Assembly (NCBI GenBank): GCA_051866775.1
Contig: JBJDXR010000033.1
Span: 39,304 to 103,303, forward strand
Source: RUG626 sp051866775
Lineage (GTDB): Bacteria > Bacillota > Clostridia > Oscillospirales > Oscillospiraceae
Reading direction: 5' to 3'
DNA: 64,000 bases
Under the pieces are notes generated by a model. That model did not search any database. It was not told where the DNA came from and saw nothing but the letters and a program-made list of their open reading frames with translations. The translations under genes were made by a program, and so were the position numbers. Of this stretch, positions 34,460 through 44,026 are shown piece after piece. Numbering within the stretch: the stretch's first letter is position 1; each line of letters opens with the position of its first letter.

Positions 34460-36433
34460 ATGGACAGCACAAAAAGAATTGAATATCTGCGAAAAATCAT
34501 TGAAGAGAATAATTATAAATACTATGTGCTTGACAAGCCGGAACTCAGCGACTATGACTATGATATGCTGCTTAGGGAGCTGGAGGAGCTGGAGGCTGCC
34601 CATCCGGAACTTATAACAAGGGAATCTCCCACACAGCGAGTCGGCGGAAAGGCTCTTGAGGCTTTTTCGCCTGTTGAACACGAAGTCCCGCTTGAAAGTC
34701 TTCAGGATGTTTTCTCTTTTGACGAGCTTATAGCCTTTGGTCAACGGGTGTCTGGTGCAATTAACAATCCCCTGTACGATGTTGAACCGAAAATAGACGG
34801 ACTCTCCGTCGCGCTTCGCTACGAAAACGGCATTTTCATTCAGGGAGCTACTCGCGGTGACGGCACAATCGGCGAGGATGTCACCGAAAATCTCCGCACT
34901 ATAAAGAGCATACCGCTGAAGCTCACCGGCGCTCCCGAACACCTTGTGGTGCGTGGGGAGGTATATATGCCAAAGCGCGTATTTCACAAGCTCAACGCCG
35001 AGCGGGAGGCTGATGAAAAGCCGCTTTTCGCCAATCCGCGCAACGCAGCGGCAGGTTCCCTGCGCCAGCTCGACCCGAGAGTTGCCGCCGAGCGAAAGCT
35101 GGATATCATCGTTTTCAACGTACAGCTTGCGTCCGGAATTGAGTTTGAGACTCACTCCCAATCGTTGGAGTATCTAAAGGAGCTTCACTTCAGGACCGTC
35201 CCTCACACTGAGTTTGATACAATCGAGGAGTGCTGCGATAAAATTACGGAGATAGCGGAAAACCGTGACAGTTTTGATTTTGATATTGACGGCGCCGTCA
35301 TTAAAGTAAACGGTATATCAGACAGAGCCGTTCTCGGCAGCACTGCTAAGGCCCCGCGCTGGGCGGTTGCCTTTAAATATCCGCCTGAAAAAAAGGAAAC
35401 CCGGATTACCGACATAATTATTCAAGTCGGCCGCACCGGTGTTCTTACGCCTAAGGCAGTGCTGGAACCTGTTAGGCTGGCCGGTACCACTGTCACAAAC
35501 GCCACTCTTCATAATCAGGATTTTATAGCTGAAAAGGATATACGTATCGGCGACACCGTGCTTGTTCAAAAAGCCGGAGAGATAATCCCCGAGGTGCTGA
35601 GCGTTAATATCTCAAAAAGGCCCGCAGATTCCGTGCCATATGTGTTTCCAAAATTCTGCCCGGAGTGCGGATCACCCGTCGCCCGGGACGATGGAGGGGC
35701 TGCTATCCGCTGTGTAGGAGCAGAATGTCCGGCCCAGCGGCTTCGGCATATAGTGCATTTTGCCTCGCGCGGAGCGATGGATATTGAGGGGCTTGGAACC
35801 GCGGTCGTCGCACTCCTAATTGATAACTGCCTTATTAAATCGGCAGGGGATATATATTACCTTGACCGGCAGTCCGTTGCTTCTTTGCCGGGACTGGGCA
35901 AAAAATCGGCCGAAAACCTGATCGCCGCGATTGAAAAATCAAAATCAAACGATTTAAGCCAGCTTATATGCGCCCTGGGGATACCTCAGGTTGGCCAAAG
36001 CGCCGCAAAACAGCTTGCAAAAAGCTTTAAGACCATCGACGCACTCTCCAAAGCCTGCGAGGAGGATCTTACAGCTGTGGAGGACATAGGTTTTATTACT
36101 GCGCAAAACATCATTCGATGGTTTCAGTCTGAGCAATCAAAGCATCTTATAGGTCTTCTTCGTAATGCCGGAGTAAATATGGAGTATACTGATACCTCTG
36201 TTGATAGCCGTTTTCAGGGGATGACTTTTGTCCTTACCGGAGCGCTTGAAAAATTCACCAGAGATCAGGCATCTGAAATCATTGAAAGCTTTGGGGGAAA
36301 AGCAGTATCCTCGGTATCAAAAAAGACTACCTACGTGCTGGCTGGAGAGAATGCCGGCTCAAAGCTCACCAAGGCACAGAGCCTTGGAATACCCGTCATT
36401 TCCGAGGAGGAATTCGCCGAAATGATAAAATAA
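34460..36433 (+). CDS. ligA: NAD-dependent DNA ligase
   Basis: 657 residues. It seals nicks using NAD. The adenylated lysine is K111 in EPKIDGLSVALRY. The OB fold, a four-Cys zinc finger (CPECGSP and CVGAECPAQ), helix-hairpin-helix repeats (LPGLGKKSAENL) and a C-terminal BRCT domain (FVLTGALEKFTRDQASEIIE) follow in the usual order. TATGGAGG precedes the ATG. Confidence 0.97.
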   Translation: MDSTKRIEYLRKIIEENNYKYYVLDKPELSDYDYDMLLRELEELEAAHPELITRESPTQRVGGKALEAFSPVEHEVPLESLQDVFSFDELIAFGQRVSGAINNPLYDVEPKIDGLSVALRYENGIFIQGATRGDGTIGEDVTENLRTIKSIPLKLTGAPEHLVVRGEVYMPKRVFHKLNAEREADEKPLFANPRNAAAGSLRQLDPRVAAERKLDIIVFNVQLASGIEFETHSQSLEYLKELHFRTVPHTEFDTIEECCDKITEIAENRDSFDFDIDGAVIKVNGISDRAVLGSTAKAPRWAVAFKYPPEKKETRITDIIIQVGRTGVLTPKAVLEPVRLAGTTVTNATLHNQDFIAEKDIRIGDTVLVQKAGEIIPEVLSVNISKRPADSVPYVFPKFCPECGSPVARDDGGAAIRCVGAECPAQRLRHIVHFASRGAMDIEGLGTAVVALLIDNCLIKSAGDIYYLDRQSVASLPGLGKKSAENLIAAIEKSKSNDLSQLICALGIPQVGQSAAKQLAKSFKTIDALSKACEEDLTAVEDIGFITAQNIIRWFQSEQSKHLIGLLRNAGVNMEYTDTSVDSRFQGMTFVLTGALEKFTRDQASEIIESFGGKAVSSVSKKTTYVLAGENAGSKLTKAQSLGIPVISEEEFAEMIK

Positions 36434-36477
36434 CAGACGATATAAACTTAGCATGCCACATACTTCAGGAGAAAATA

Positions 36478-38799
36478 ATGACAAAAAGAATACTCAAAAC
36501 AGCATTTTCCTTTATCCTAGCAATAAGCCTTATTATCTCAGCCGCATCGGTGCTTGCAGCTGCCGGCGGCACTGGTTCAGAGCTTTACACCAACACTACC
36601 GAGCTTGCTGACGGCTTCTTTTATACCAACACGATATCATATAACTCTTCTTCCAACCGTGTGGAGACCTTCTCTCTTGAGGCAAGCCCTCAGAGCGGCA
36701 TCTATCCCATTGTTATGGCGTGTGATACCATCTATGGCGGAATGACGATCACACAGATCGTCAGCTACGCTGAATCTCAGGGCTATAATGTAGTCGGAGC
36801 CGTCAATGCCGACTTCTTTTCCACAAGCTACAAGATACCTTTGGGTGCGGTTATTGAAAACGGAGAATACAAGTCCAGTCCTTCAGGAGAGAATGTACTG
36901 GCATTTGGTCAAAACGGAGCCTTCGTATCAAAGGCACCACAAATAACTATAAATCTTTATAATAACGGCGGAGGGGAATATATTGACACAAACTCCGGAT
37001 CTATCGTCTCCAACGCGGGAAAGACAGTTGAGCTTCAGCATTTAAATAAAATGCGTACCGAGACCGGCGGACTTTATCTCTATACTTCTGCCTTCTCAAC
37101 AGTCTCTACCCGCACTACCACAGCAGGCTGGGCAGTCCGCATGAGAATACTCAGCGGCAGCATGAGCGTCTCCGGGGAGATGACCCTTGAGGTGGCGGAA
37201 GTCATCCCCGAGGGAACATCATATCAGATTGGAGACGGATATGTTGTCCTAACAGCTTCAGCCGCCTGCGGGATGTCGGCCGAGCTTCAGAAGTTTTCCG
37301 TTGGAGATATTATTACTCTCACGACCGTGTGCAGTGACAGCTCACTGGTTGACGCCCAATGGGCGTCCGGCTGCGGCGATATTCTCGTTTCCGAGGGCAG
37401 CATTACCGATACAGCTGCTTGGGATTCGGATCTGTTCGGCGCACAGCCGCGTACTGCTGTCGGTATAAAAAGCGACGGATCGATAATATGCTATGTTGTT
37501 GACGGACGTTCCTCCTCGTATTCTAACGGTGCAAAAATGTCTGAGATAGCAGCAGAGTTGATCGCAAGGGGCTGTGAATATGTCGTCAACATGGATGGCG
37601 GAGGCTCAAGCGCGATGGCAGTTAAGCTTCCCGGAACCGACTCGTGTGCAGTCGTCAACAACCCATCCGACGGCTCTGCACGTTCCTGCGCCTCGTACAT
37701 ACTTTTTGTTACTGATAATGTATCAGACGGAGCTGCAGATAGGCTGTTCCTTAAAAACGACGGTATTTATGTACTTGCCGGTTCGTCAGTTGAACTATCA
37801 TATCTGGCATCGGACAGCAGCTCCTCACCGGCATCGCTTCCAGAGGAAATAACGGCCGTATCCGGAGGTCTCGGAAGTATATCTGAAAACATCTATACAG
37901 CAGGCAGCAGCTCCGGAGACGATAAAATCCTGCTGTCATCGCCCTCCGGGGCTTCGGGCTTTGGCACAATCCATATAGTAACATCTGCAGACAAGCTCAC
38001 TGTGACCGATGCTTCAACCAGCAAGGCTCCTGTTCTTTCAAATCTTGATAGGGGAGATACTGTTCAGCTGAATGTTTCACTGAGCTTACTCTCCCGCAAC
38101 GTTGCACTGGATCAAAGTGCCGTCAGCTACACAGTGACCGGGGATATTGGCAGCATCTCTGCTGATGGTGTCTTCACAGCATCGGGAACCCCCGGTTCTT
38201 CGGGTACTATAACAGTCAGTGCCGGAGGTCTTGAATACACCTTGAGCGTATCACTAAAAACCAAGCTTCTTGATATTGACGGGCATTGGGCAGAAAGCTA
38301 TATTGACGCACTGTTTTCCTCAGGGATCGTTGAGGGAACCGGCAATCTGCTGTTCAAGCCAAACGACAGCATAAAACGCTGCGATTTTGTGCTTATGATG
38401 TGGCGCGCTATGGGCAAGCCGGAATCCACCGCCGAATGTACGTTCAGCGATGTCCCCGCAGACAGCTACTATACCGAAGCTGTCGCATGGGCCGAAAGCG
38501 TCGGCATCACCAACGGCTCTGGAGGCGGGAAATTTGACCCACTAGGCTTGCTCAACCGTGACCAGGCCTTCACTCTTGTTTACAGGCTTCTTAATTATGC
38601 CGGAAAAGAGCTCCCGGAAGCCGACCGCTCCGCCCTTGACGCATTTACCGATGGCGCCGAGGTGTCTGACTTTGCTGCAGATGCAGTTTCATCGCTCATC
38701 ATTTACGGAATGATAGAGGGGTCCGGAGGCAAGCTCTCTCCGCTTAACCAGATTTCCCGCGCAGAAATGGCAAAGGTATTATACATAGCGATAAGCTGA
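36478..38799 (+). CDS. Secreted phosphodiester glycosidase (NAGPA-type) with SLH anchors
   Basis: 773 residues. A signal peptide (MTKRILKTAFSFILAISLII, cut near residue 27) is followed by a NAGPA/phosphodiester glycosidase domain (to about 415) with VGAVNADFFS, AVGIKSDGSI and VVNMDGGGSSAMAV. A Ser-rich Ig-like stretch (about 420-590) leads to three SLH domains (starting DIDGHWAESYIDAL, FSDVPADSYYTEAVAW and FTDGAEVSDFAADAV) that should bind wall polymers. It probably trims a phosphodiester-linked glycan at the cell or spore surface; the substrate is unknown. It is a single gene with its own terminator. Confidence 0.88.
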   Translation: MTKRILKTAFSFILAISLIISAASVLAAAGGTGSELYTNTTELADGFFYTNTISYNSSSNRVETFSLEASPQSGIYPIVMACDTIYGGMTITQIVSYAESQGYNVVGAVNADFFSTSYKIPLGAVIENGEYKSSPSGENVLAFGQNGAFVSKAPQITINLYNNGGGEYIDTNSGSIVSNAGKTVELQHLNKMRTETGGLYLYTSAFSTVSTRTTTAGWAVRMRILSGSMSVSGEMTLEVAEVIPEGTSYQIGDGYVVLTASAACGMSAELQKFSVGDIITLTTVCSDSSLVDAQWASGCGDILVSEGSITDTAAWDSDLFGAQPRTAVGIKSDGSIICYVVDGRSSSYSNGAKMSEIAAELIARGCEYVVNMDGGGSSAMAVKLPGTDSCAVVNNPSDGSARSCASYILFVTDNVSDGAADRLFLKNDGIYVLAGSSVELSYLASDSSSSPASLPEEITAVSGGLGSISENIYTAGSSSGDDKILLSSPSGASGFGTIHIVTSADKLTVTDASTSKAPVLSNLDRGDTVQLNVSLSLLSRNVALDQSAVSYTVTGDIGSISADGVFTASGTPGSSGTITVSAGGLEYTLSVSLKTKLLDIDGHWAESYIDALFSSGIVEGTGNLLFKPNDSIKRCDFVLMMWRAMGKPESTAECTFSDVPADSYYTEAVAWAESVGITNGSGGGKFDPLGLLNRDQAFTLVYRLLNYAGKELPEADRSALDAFTDGAEVSDFAADAVSSLIIYGMIEGSGGKLSPLNQISRAEMAKVLYIAIS

Positions 38800-38808
38800 C
38801 AATATTAA

Positions 38809-38838
38809 ACGCGGCTGCGAATACGCAGCCGCGTCTTT
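38809..38838. terminator. Terminator between the SLH protein and phosphofructokinase genes
   Basis: ACGCGGCTGCG and CGCAGCCGCGT pair around AATA, followed by a T-rich stretch. The two genes converge here. Confidence 0.8.
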
Positions 38839-40082
38839 CATATTCTTTTCACTATTTTCTTCAGTCTGGCATATCGGGGAAGTCCGTATTGATATTTAAT
38901 CTCGCACTCTCCCTCGATGAGAGGCACCGCATAATCAATAAATTCCTGCGTGACATAATTACCGGCGGCGTTGATCCAGCCATCCGGTATGGTCTTTTCA
39001 GCATTTGCAGCCTCCTCAAGCGGAACAGCAACAGTACTGCAAAGATATCTCCCGTCTTCATATGTGCGCTTAAAGCCAATCATCTTTCCGCTTTCACCTG
39101 AAACGGCGAGCTTTACAGCATCGCTACCAGCCATAAATGCTTCCTCAACGTCTTTTTTTGAGGCCAGGTGCGCTCCACACCTCTGAAGAAGGGAAAGTTC
39201 AATGAACCGAACCTTGGCTCCCATACGTCTTTTTAACGCGTCTGTGAGAGTACCTGCGAGGCCCCCAAGCTGTACATGTCCAAAACCGTCATTTTCACTT
39301 ATGCTGCTCTGTGATATAAACGCCCCGTCAGCGTCGTGTATTCCCTCAGATACAACTGCAAGGCATCTCTTTTTTTTGCTGTATACATCATTAATATCCT
39401 CAGTAAAGCGCTGAATGTCAAAAGGCCGCTCGGGAAGATAAATAAGATCAGGAGCACACCCGCTCAACCCCGCAAGGGATGCAGCTGCTGCCAGCCAGCC
39501 TGTATGTCTTCCCATAACTTCTATCACAACTATCGATCCGTTTTCATATACATCAAGATCTCTGTATATCTCGGCGGCAGATGTGGCAATATATTTTGCG
39601 GCGCTTCCAAAGCCGGGGCAGTGGTCTGTTCCGCAGAGATCATTATCTATTGTCTTAGGGATGCCAATAACACGGCACTCCCAGTCCTGATGCTCCATAT
39701 AACGGCTTAACTTACAGCAGGTATCCATCGAGTCGTTGCCGCCGTTATAGAAGAAATAGCGGATATTATACTTTTTAAATACCTCAAGTATACGCGCATA
39801 ATCCGTCTCATTATCCTCAGGCTCCGCCATTTTATATCTGCATGAACCAAGGGCAGAGGAGGGCGTCTGCATAAGAAGCTCAAGCTCCTCCGGATCCTCC
39901 TTACCCATTTCATAAAGGCGCTCATTAAGAACTCCGGTTATTCCATAAGCAGCGCCGTAAACCTCTGTAATCTCAAGTGCCTCCATTGCGGCCTTAATTG
40001 CTCCGTAAGCACTGGCATTAATAACTGCCGTTGGCCCGCCCGACTGTGCTATTATGCACGCGCCGATTAGCTTATCGCTCAA
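38838..40082 (-). CDS. pfp: 6-phosphofructokinase, pyrophosphate-dependent type
   Basis: 414 residues from a TTG at 40082, five bases after GGAGGG; the ATG at 40106 lies upstream of that ribosome site. GACIIAQSGGPTAVIN begins the phosphate-donor site, and NGGNDSMDT and PKTIDNDLCGTDH follow. The Lys in PKTIDND and the Asp in place of the ATP-type Gly in GGDGS point to pyrophosphate as donor. GRHTGWLAAAA and SEGIHDADG are typical. It is divergent from the aldolase gene: together they interconvert fructose-6-phosphate and triose phosphates. Confidence 0.88.
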   Translation of the reverse strand: MSDKLIGACIIAQSGGPTAVINASAYGAIKAAMEALEITEVYGAAYGITGVLNERLYEMGKEDPEELELLMQTPSSALGSCRYKMAEPEDNETDYARILEVFKKYNIRYFFYNGGNDSMDTCCKLSRYMEHQDWECRVIGIPKTIDNDLCGTDHCPGFGSAAKYIATSAAEIYRDLDVYENGSIVVIEVMGRHTGWLAAAASLAGLSGCAPDLIYLPERPFDIQRFTEDINDVYSKKKRCLAVVSEGIHDADGAFISQSSISENDGFGHVQLGGLAGTLTDALKRRMGAKVRFIELSLLQRCGAHLASKKDVEEAFMAGSDAVKLAVSGESGKMIGFKRTYEDGRYLCSTVAVPLEEAANAEKTIPDGWINAAGNYVTQEFIDYAVPLIEGECEIKYQYGLPRYARLKKIVKRI

Positions 40083-40200
40083 AACAATCCCTCCAAAAAT
40101 TAGCATGTTTTTTAATCTTTTCTATATACCCGCTAATATTCCACAGGAAATGATAACATATTAATTCTTAAAATTAAACATTTTTTTATTTATTTCATGC

Positions 40201-40228
40201 TTGAAATAGTCACTTATTATGGTAAAAT
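40201..40228 (+). promoter_or_regulatory. Sigma-A-like promoter for fba
   Basis: TTGAAA at 40201-40206, a 16-base spacer and TAAAAT at 40223-40228, 44 bases before the ATG. The preceding 80 bases are very AT-rich, suggesting an activating upstream region. Confidence 0.6.
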
Positions 40229-40271
40229 AAGTTAGGGTATAAATCTTTGACATTGATAGGAGCTGTTAATT

Positions 40272-41207
40272 ATGCCATTAGTTACTACGACCGAGATGTT
40301 CAAGAAAGCCTACGACGGCGGTTATGCTGTCGGCGCTTTTAATGTCAACAACATGGAAATAATCCAAGGCATCACCGAGGCTGCTAAGGATGTAAACGCA
40401 CCTCTTATCCTTCAGGTTTCCTCCGGTGCACGCAAATATGCTAATCATACCTATCTGGTAAAGCTTGTTGAAGCTGCTGTAATTGAGACGGGGCTTCCCA
40501 TCGCTCTCCACCTTGACCACGGCGACACCTTTGAGCTTTGCAAAAGCTGTATTGACGGCGGTTTTACCTCTGTCATGATCGATGGAAGCTCCAAGTCCTT
40601 TTCCGACAATATAGAGCTGACAAAAAAGGTTGTCGAGTATGCTCATGACCACGGAGTAGTTGTTGAGGCAGAGCTTGGCACTCTCGCAGGTGTTGAGGAT
40701 GACGTGAAGGTCTCCGCAGAGGATTCCTCCTACACCCGCCCTGAGGAAGTAGAAGAATTTGTAACCAAAACCGGCTGCGACTCTCTCGCCATTGCAATCG
40801 GTACCAGCCACGGCGCATATAAATTTAAGCCCGGTACCAAGCCCCAGCTTCGTTTTGACATCCTTGAAGAGGTCTCGCGCCGTCTGCCCGGTTTCCCGAT
40901 AGTTCTTCACGGATCCTCCTCTGTTCCACAGGAGTACGTCAAGATGATCAACGAAAACGGCGGCAATATGCCCGGAGCCATCGGAGTACCTGAAGATCAG
41001 CTTCGTCACGCCGCGTCTCTGGCTGTCTGCAAGATAAATATTGACTCTGACTTGCGTCTTGCCATGACCGGCAGTATCCGCAAGTACTTTGCTGAGCACC
41101 CGGATCATTTTGATCCCCGCCAGTACCTCAAGCCCGCACGTGAGAATATCAAGGCGCTTGTCACCCATAAGCTCATTGACGTTCTCGGCTGCGCCGGAAA
41201 GGCTTGA
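40272..41207 (+). CDS. fba: Class II fructose-1,6-bisphosphate aldolase
   Basis: 311 residues. A zinc enzyme of glycolysis and gluconeogenesis. Metal and substrate motifs are seen: ALHLDHGDTFELC, VEAELGTLAGVEDD, GTSHGAYKF, IVLHGSSSVP and KINIDSDLRLA. AGGAG about ten bases upstream sets the ATG. Codon use is biased toward well-translated codons, as expected for an abundant enzyme. Confidence 0.96.
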   Translation: MPLVTTTEMFKKAYDGGYAVGAFNVNNMEIIQGITEAAKDVNAPLILQVSSGARKYANHTYLVKLVEAAVIETGLPIALHLDHGDTFELCKSCIDGGFTSVMIDGSSKSFSDNIELTKKVVEYAHDHGVVVEAELGTLAGVEDDVKVSAEDSSYTRPEEVEEFVTKTGCDSLAIAIGTSHGAYKFKPGTKPQLRFDILEEVSRRLPGFPIVLHGSSSVPQEYVKMINENGGNMPGAIGVPEDQLRHAASLAVCKINIDSDLRLAMTGSIRKYFAEHPDHFDPRQYLKPARENIKALVTHKLIDVLGCAGKA

Positions 41208-41234
41208 CTATAAAGCTAAGCTTGTATAAAATAA

Positions 41235-41272
41235 GAAGCGGTTGAACTATCTGTTCAATCGCTTCTGTTTTA
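41235..41272 (+). terminator. Rho-independent terminator after fba
   Basis: GAAGCGGTTGAAC pairs with GTTCAATCGCTTC (one G-U pair) around a 5-base loop, then TGTTTT. Confidence 0.85.
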
Positions 41273-41296
41273 TATATTTGATGGCAGGTGAGGGAA

Positions 41297-42961
41297 GTGG
41301 CGGATAATAAGGAAAACACAATAAAGCAGAACAGATTTTCAAGGCTGCATACTCTTATTCCTATTAGGCTGTCAAGTCTTGGTAAAACGGCTGTGACTTT
41401 TTTGTCACGGCTTGTTCTGTCATCAATATTAATTGGTTTGTCTTACGTCTCCTCGTTTACCTCATCAGTTGTTATAGTGCTTCGTATAACTGCGTTTCTG
41501 CTGGGAGTTATAAACATTGTCATAGGCATTATACGGCTCATTATTAATAGACAGCATTTTTATAAACCTGCAGTCTTTCTTGTAGTTGCCACTGCAGCCG
41601 CAATAACCGGCAGCTTTTTGTCTGCTGTTGCGGCCGCATTTATCTATGACGGTGGCACAATGCTTTTCTCCGTGTTTTTTAGGAAAAAATCAGAACCATT
41701 AAACCATTATATAGACAGCTTTGCGTCTAAGGAAAACGTGATAGGGAAGAAGGCTGAACGCCTTAATAATCTACGCGATGATATTAACGGTTTTCATTTC
41801 AACGAGGCTCTCTTTATATCAAAGCTTATTTATATTGCAAGCTGTTCAATATTAGCAGTCGCCGTCGCGCTCTGCATCATACCGCCTCTTTTTGACGGTA
41901 TGTCCTTTGGAAAGTGGATCGGAAGAGCCGTATGCGTCGCGGCAGCAGGCACGGTGTGTGAGCTGACCGGCATATCTATACTGACTTGTATATCCGGTAT
42001 CCTTGATGCGTTTCAAAATAAGATATATTTTCGATCGATTGATCTGTTTTTTTTCTCAGCCTCAATCACCTCTGTTTTATTTAACAAAACAGGAATAATA
42101 ACAACCGGAGAATTTGAGGTCTCAGGGATATATCCTGTGAGGATAAGCGAAGATGAGCTGCTATTTCTTGCATCTTACGCGGAGGCTTACTCATCACATC
42201 CCCTCGCGGGGGCAATATTGCGGTATTCCGGCATAAATGTCGATAAGGAACGCATCCTACGCCGCAAAGAGGAACTTGGTATGGGCAGTGTTATACAGTT
42301 GGTGGGTTCTCAGATCATAGCTGCGGGAAATATCGAGTTTATGGAAAAACTCGGTGTGTCGGGGAACTTCAGCCCCAGCGGTACTACCTCCGTGTACATA
42401 GCAGTGAATAAAATTTATGTCGGTCGTATAGATTTTCTTGACAACATAAGACATGATGCGGAAAGCACTGTTCAGAAGCTCAAAAAGCTTGGCGTCGCAA
42501 ATATCGCAATTATGACAGGCGATAGCACGACCGTAGCCACAAAAGTCGGAAGGCAGATAGGCATATCTGAAATTTACGCCGACTATCAGCCTCAGGACAA
42601 GGTAAACAGAATGCAGTACATCCTTGATACTCAGGAACCGGATGATAAACTTGCAAACATCGGCGACGGTGTACACGATGCAGAGCTTCTTGCGCTTTCT
42701 GACATCGGTGTGGTGCTTGGAAATGATGACGGTTCCGTCGACGCGGATGTTATTATAGATTCCCATGAGCTGTCTTTTATACCCGAGATGATCAGAATAC
42801 CTCAGAAGGTACGAAAAACACTGAAGCTCGATTCAGCTGCTGCACTTTTGGCGGATATTTTGATTGTTATCCTAAGCATTTGCGGTATTATGCCACTATG
42901 GAGCGTAATACTTACACAATTTGCTGTACAGCTTTTACTCTGTTTAAACATAAATAACTAA
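41297..42961 (+). CDS. Degenerate P1B-type ATPase-like membrane protein (predicted inactive pump)
   Basis: About 554 residues from the GTG at 41297 (AGGTG six bases before); a GTG at 41288 is the other option. N-terminal helices (about 35-125) are followed by only some 48 polar residues, where P-type ATPases have the roughly 120-residue actuator domain with TGES; that domain is missing. The invariant DKTGT is NKTGI: the phosphorylated Asp is Asn263, read from an AAC codon. Still present are HPLA (N domain, 301), MTGDS (407), a Lys in QPQDKV and GDGVHDAELLALSDIG (456), then two C-terminal helices. The CPC metal motif is not seen. The frame is intact. It cannot pump by the known cycle; a regulatory or metal-sensing role is speculation. 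Confidence 0.75.
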   Translation: MADNKENTIKQNRFSRLHTLIPIRLSSLGKTAVTFLSRLVLSSILIGLSYVSSFTSSVVIVLRITAFLLGVINIVIGIIRLIINRQHFYKPAVFLVVATAAAITGSFLSAVAAAFIYDGGTMLFSVFFRKKSEPLNHYIDSFASKENVIGKKAERLNNLRDDINGFHFNEALFISKLIYIASCSILAVAVALCIIPPLFDGMSFGKWIGRAVCVAAAGTVCELTGISILTCISGILDAFQNKIYFRSIDLFFFSASITSVLFNKTGIITTGEFEVSGIYPVRISEDELLFLASYAEAYSSHPLAGAILRYSGINVDKERILRRKEELGMGSVIQLVGSQIIAAGNIEFMEKLGVSGNFSPSGTTSVYIAVNKIYVGRIDFLDNIRHDAESTVQKLKKLGVANIAIMTGDSTTVATKVGRQIGISEIYADYQPQDKVNRMQYILDTQEPDDKLANIGDGVHDAELLALSDIGVVLGNDDGSVDADVIIDSHELSFIPEMIRIPQKVRKTLKLDSAAALLADILIVILSICGIMPLWSVILTQFAVQLLLCLNINN

Positions 42962-42962
42962 T

Positions 42963-43005
42963 AAATGATTAGGTGGCGAAGGATTCTTTGCCACCTAATC
43001 ATTTA
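42963..43005. terminator. Bidirectional terminator between the ATPase-like and Xer genes
   Basis: AAATGATTAGGTGGC and GCCACCTAATCATTT form a perfect 15-base-pair stem that spans the last codons and stop of the minus-strand Xer gene. Flanking T-runs are weak. Confidence 0.7.
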
Positions 43006-44017
43006 CATCTTCCTGATTATTATCCGATTTCTTGAAATCCGCAAGGGGAGAACGAGCAGCGGCTTCTCTCAGACCCTCGCTTTCAACGTGTGTGTAAATC
43101 TCTGTTGTATTGAGATGCTCATGCCCTAAAAGCTCCTGAAGCGTTCTTACATCCACGCCGTTGTGCAGCATAAGTGTTGCCGCAGTGTGCCTGAGCTTAT
43201 GGGAAGAATATTTTGTGCTGTCAATTCCCGCGGCGGCAAGGTGCTTTTTAACTAACGCGTGAACCATAGATGTGCTGATGCGTGTACGCCTTGAAGATAA
43301 AAACAGCGCTTTGCCGTCTACGGCGGCGATTGAACGGCGCACCAAAAGATAGTCATTTATTGCCTCAACACAAGCATCATTTAAGTATACTACGCGTTCT
43401 TTTCCACCTTTGCCCATCACCACGAGATGATCCTCGTGGACATCTGAGATATTAAGCCCCACAAGCTCCGAGATTCGCAGGCCGCAATTTAAAAAGATAG
43501 TAAGTATACAAAAATCTCTTTCCTTATTTTTACCATCCACATTTTCAAGAAGCCTGACAGATTCCTCCAGACTCAGATAGCGGGGGAGTGTTTTTAAAAT
43601 TTTTGGGGAATCAAGATCCTGAATCGGATTAGATTCCAACTGTTTTGTTTTTAGGGTGAGATATTTATAAAACGAGCGAATTGTAGATATTTTTCTGGCA
43701 CGTGAAGCAGCGTTAAGCCCGTATTCAGTCTCTTTGCTGTTATGACTTCTCTCACGGTTCCTTGAAAGATAGGCAAGATAATCATAGATATCACTTATAT
43801 TTATAGAAGCGACAAAATCCAAATCAATATCATCGATTGAAATCTCATCAAGTGCTGTATCTCTGGGGACACGATTTTTGACAATTTTCATATATCTGAA
43901 GAATGTACGAAGGTCAAGAAAATATTCGTCCACAGTTTTTCTGGAATGTCCTTTTACCGTTTCATGATAGATGAGAAAATTTCTAATTATTTCTGGAGCC
44001 TCAGTTCGGTAATCCAT
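42995..44017 (-). CDS. Tyrosine site-specific recombinase, XerC/XerD-like
   Basis: 340 residues from the ATG at 44017, six bases after GAGGTG. The N-terminal SAM-like core-binding domain (about 1-120) is followed by a catalytic domain with Arg in NCGLRISELVGL, Lys in GKGGKER, SHKLRHTAATLM (His-Arg), LLGHEHLNTTEIYTHV (His and the nucleophile Tyr). A short acidic, Asp/Asn-rich tail ends it. The length (about 30-40 residues over XerC/D) and no adjacent mobile element suggest a chromosomal Xer relative; whether it resolves dimers at dif or works elsewhere is not visible. Confidence 0.85.
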   Translation of the reverse strand: MDYRTEAPEIIRNFLIYHETVKGHSRKTVDEYFLDLRTFFRYMKIVKNRVPRDTALDEISIDDIDLDFVASINISDIYDYLAYLSRNRERSHNSKETEYGLNAASRARKISTIRSFYKYLTLKTKQLESNPIQDLDSPKILKTLPRYLSLEESVRLLENVDGKNKERDFCILTIFLNCGLRISELVGLNISDVHEDHLVVMGKGGKERVVYLNDACVEAINDYLLVRRSIAAVDGKALFLSSRRTRISTSMVHALVKKHLAAAGIDSTKYSSHKLRHTAATLMLHNGVDVRTLQELLGHEHLNTTEIYTHVESEGLREAAARSPLADFKKSDNNQEDVND

Positions 44018-44026
44018 AAAAAGCAC

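Noticed and set aside
34271..35161. A 296-residue minus-strand frame opposite yunB and ligA
   Set aside because: It overlaps two well-supported genes and shows no family features.
40278..41168. A 296-residue minus-strand frame opposite fba
   Set aside because: It is a shadow of the fba codon bias, with no ribosome site and no recognisable domain.
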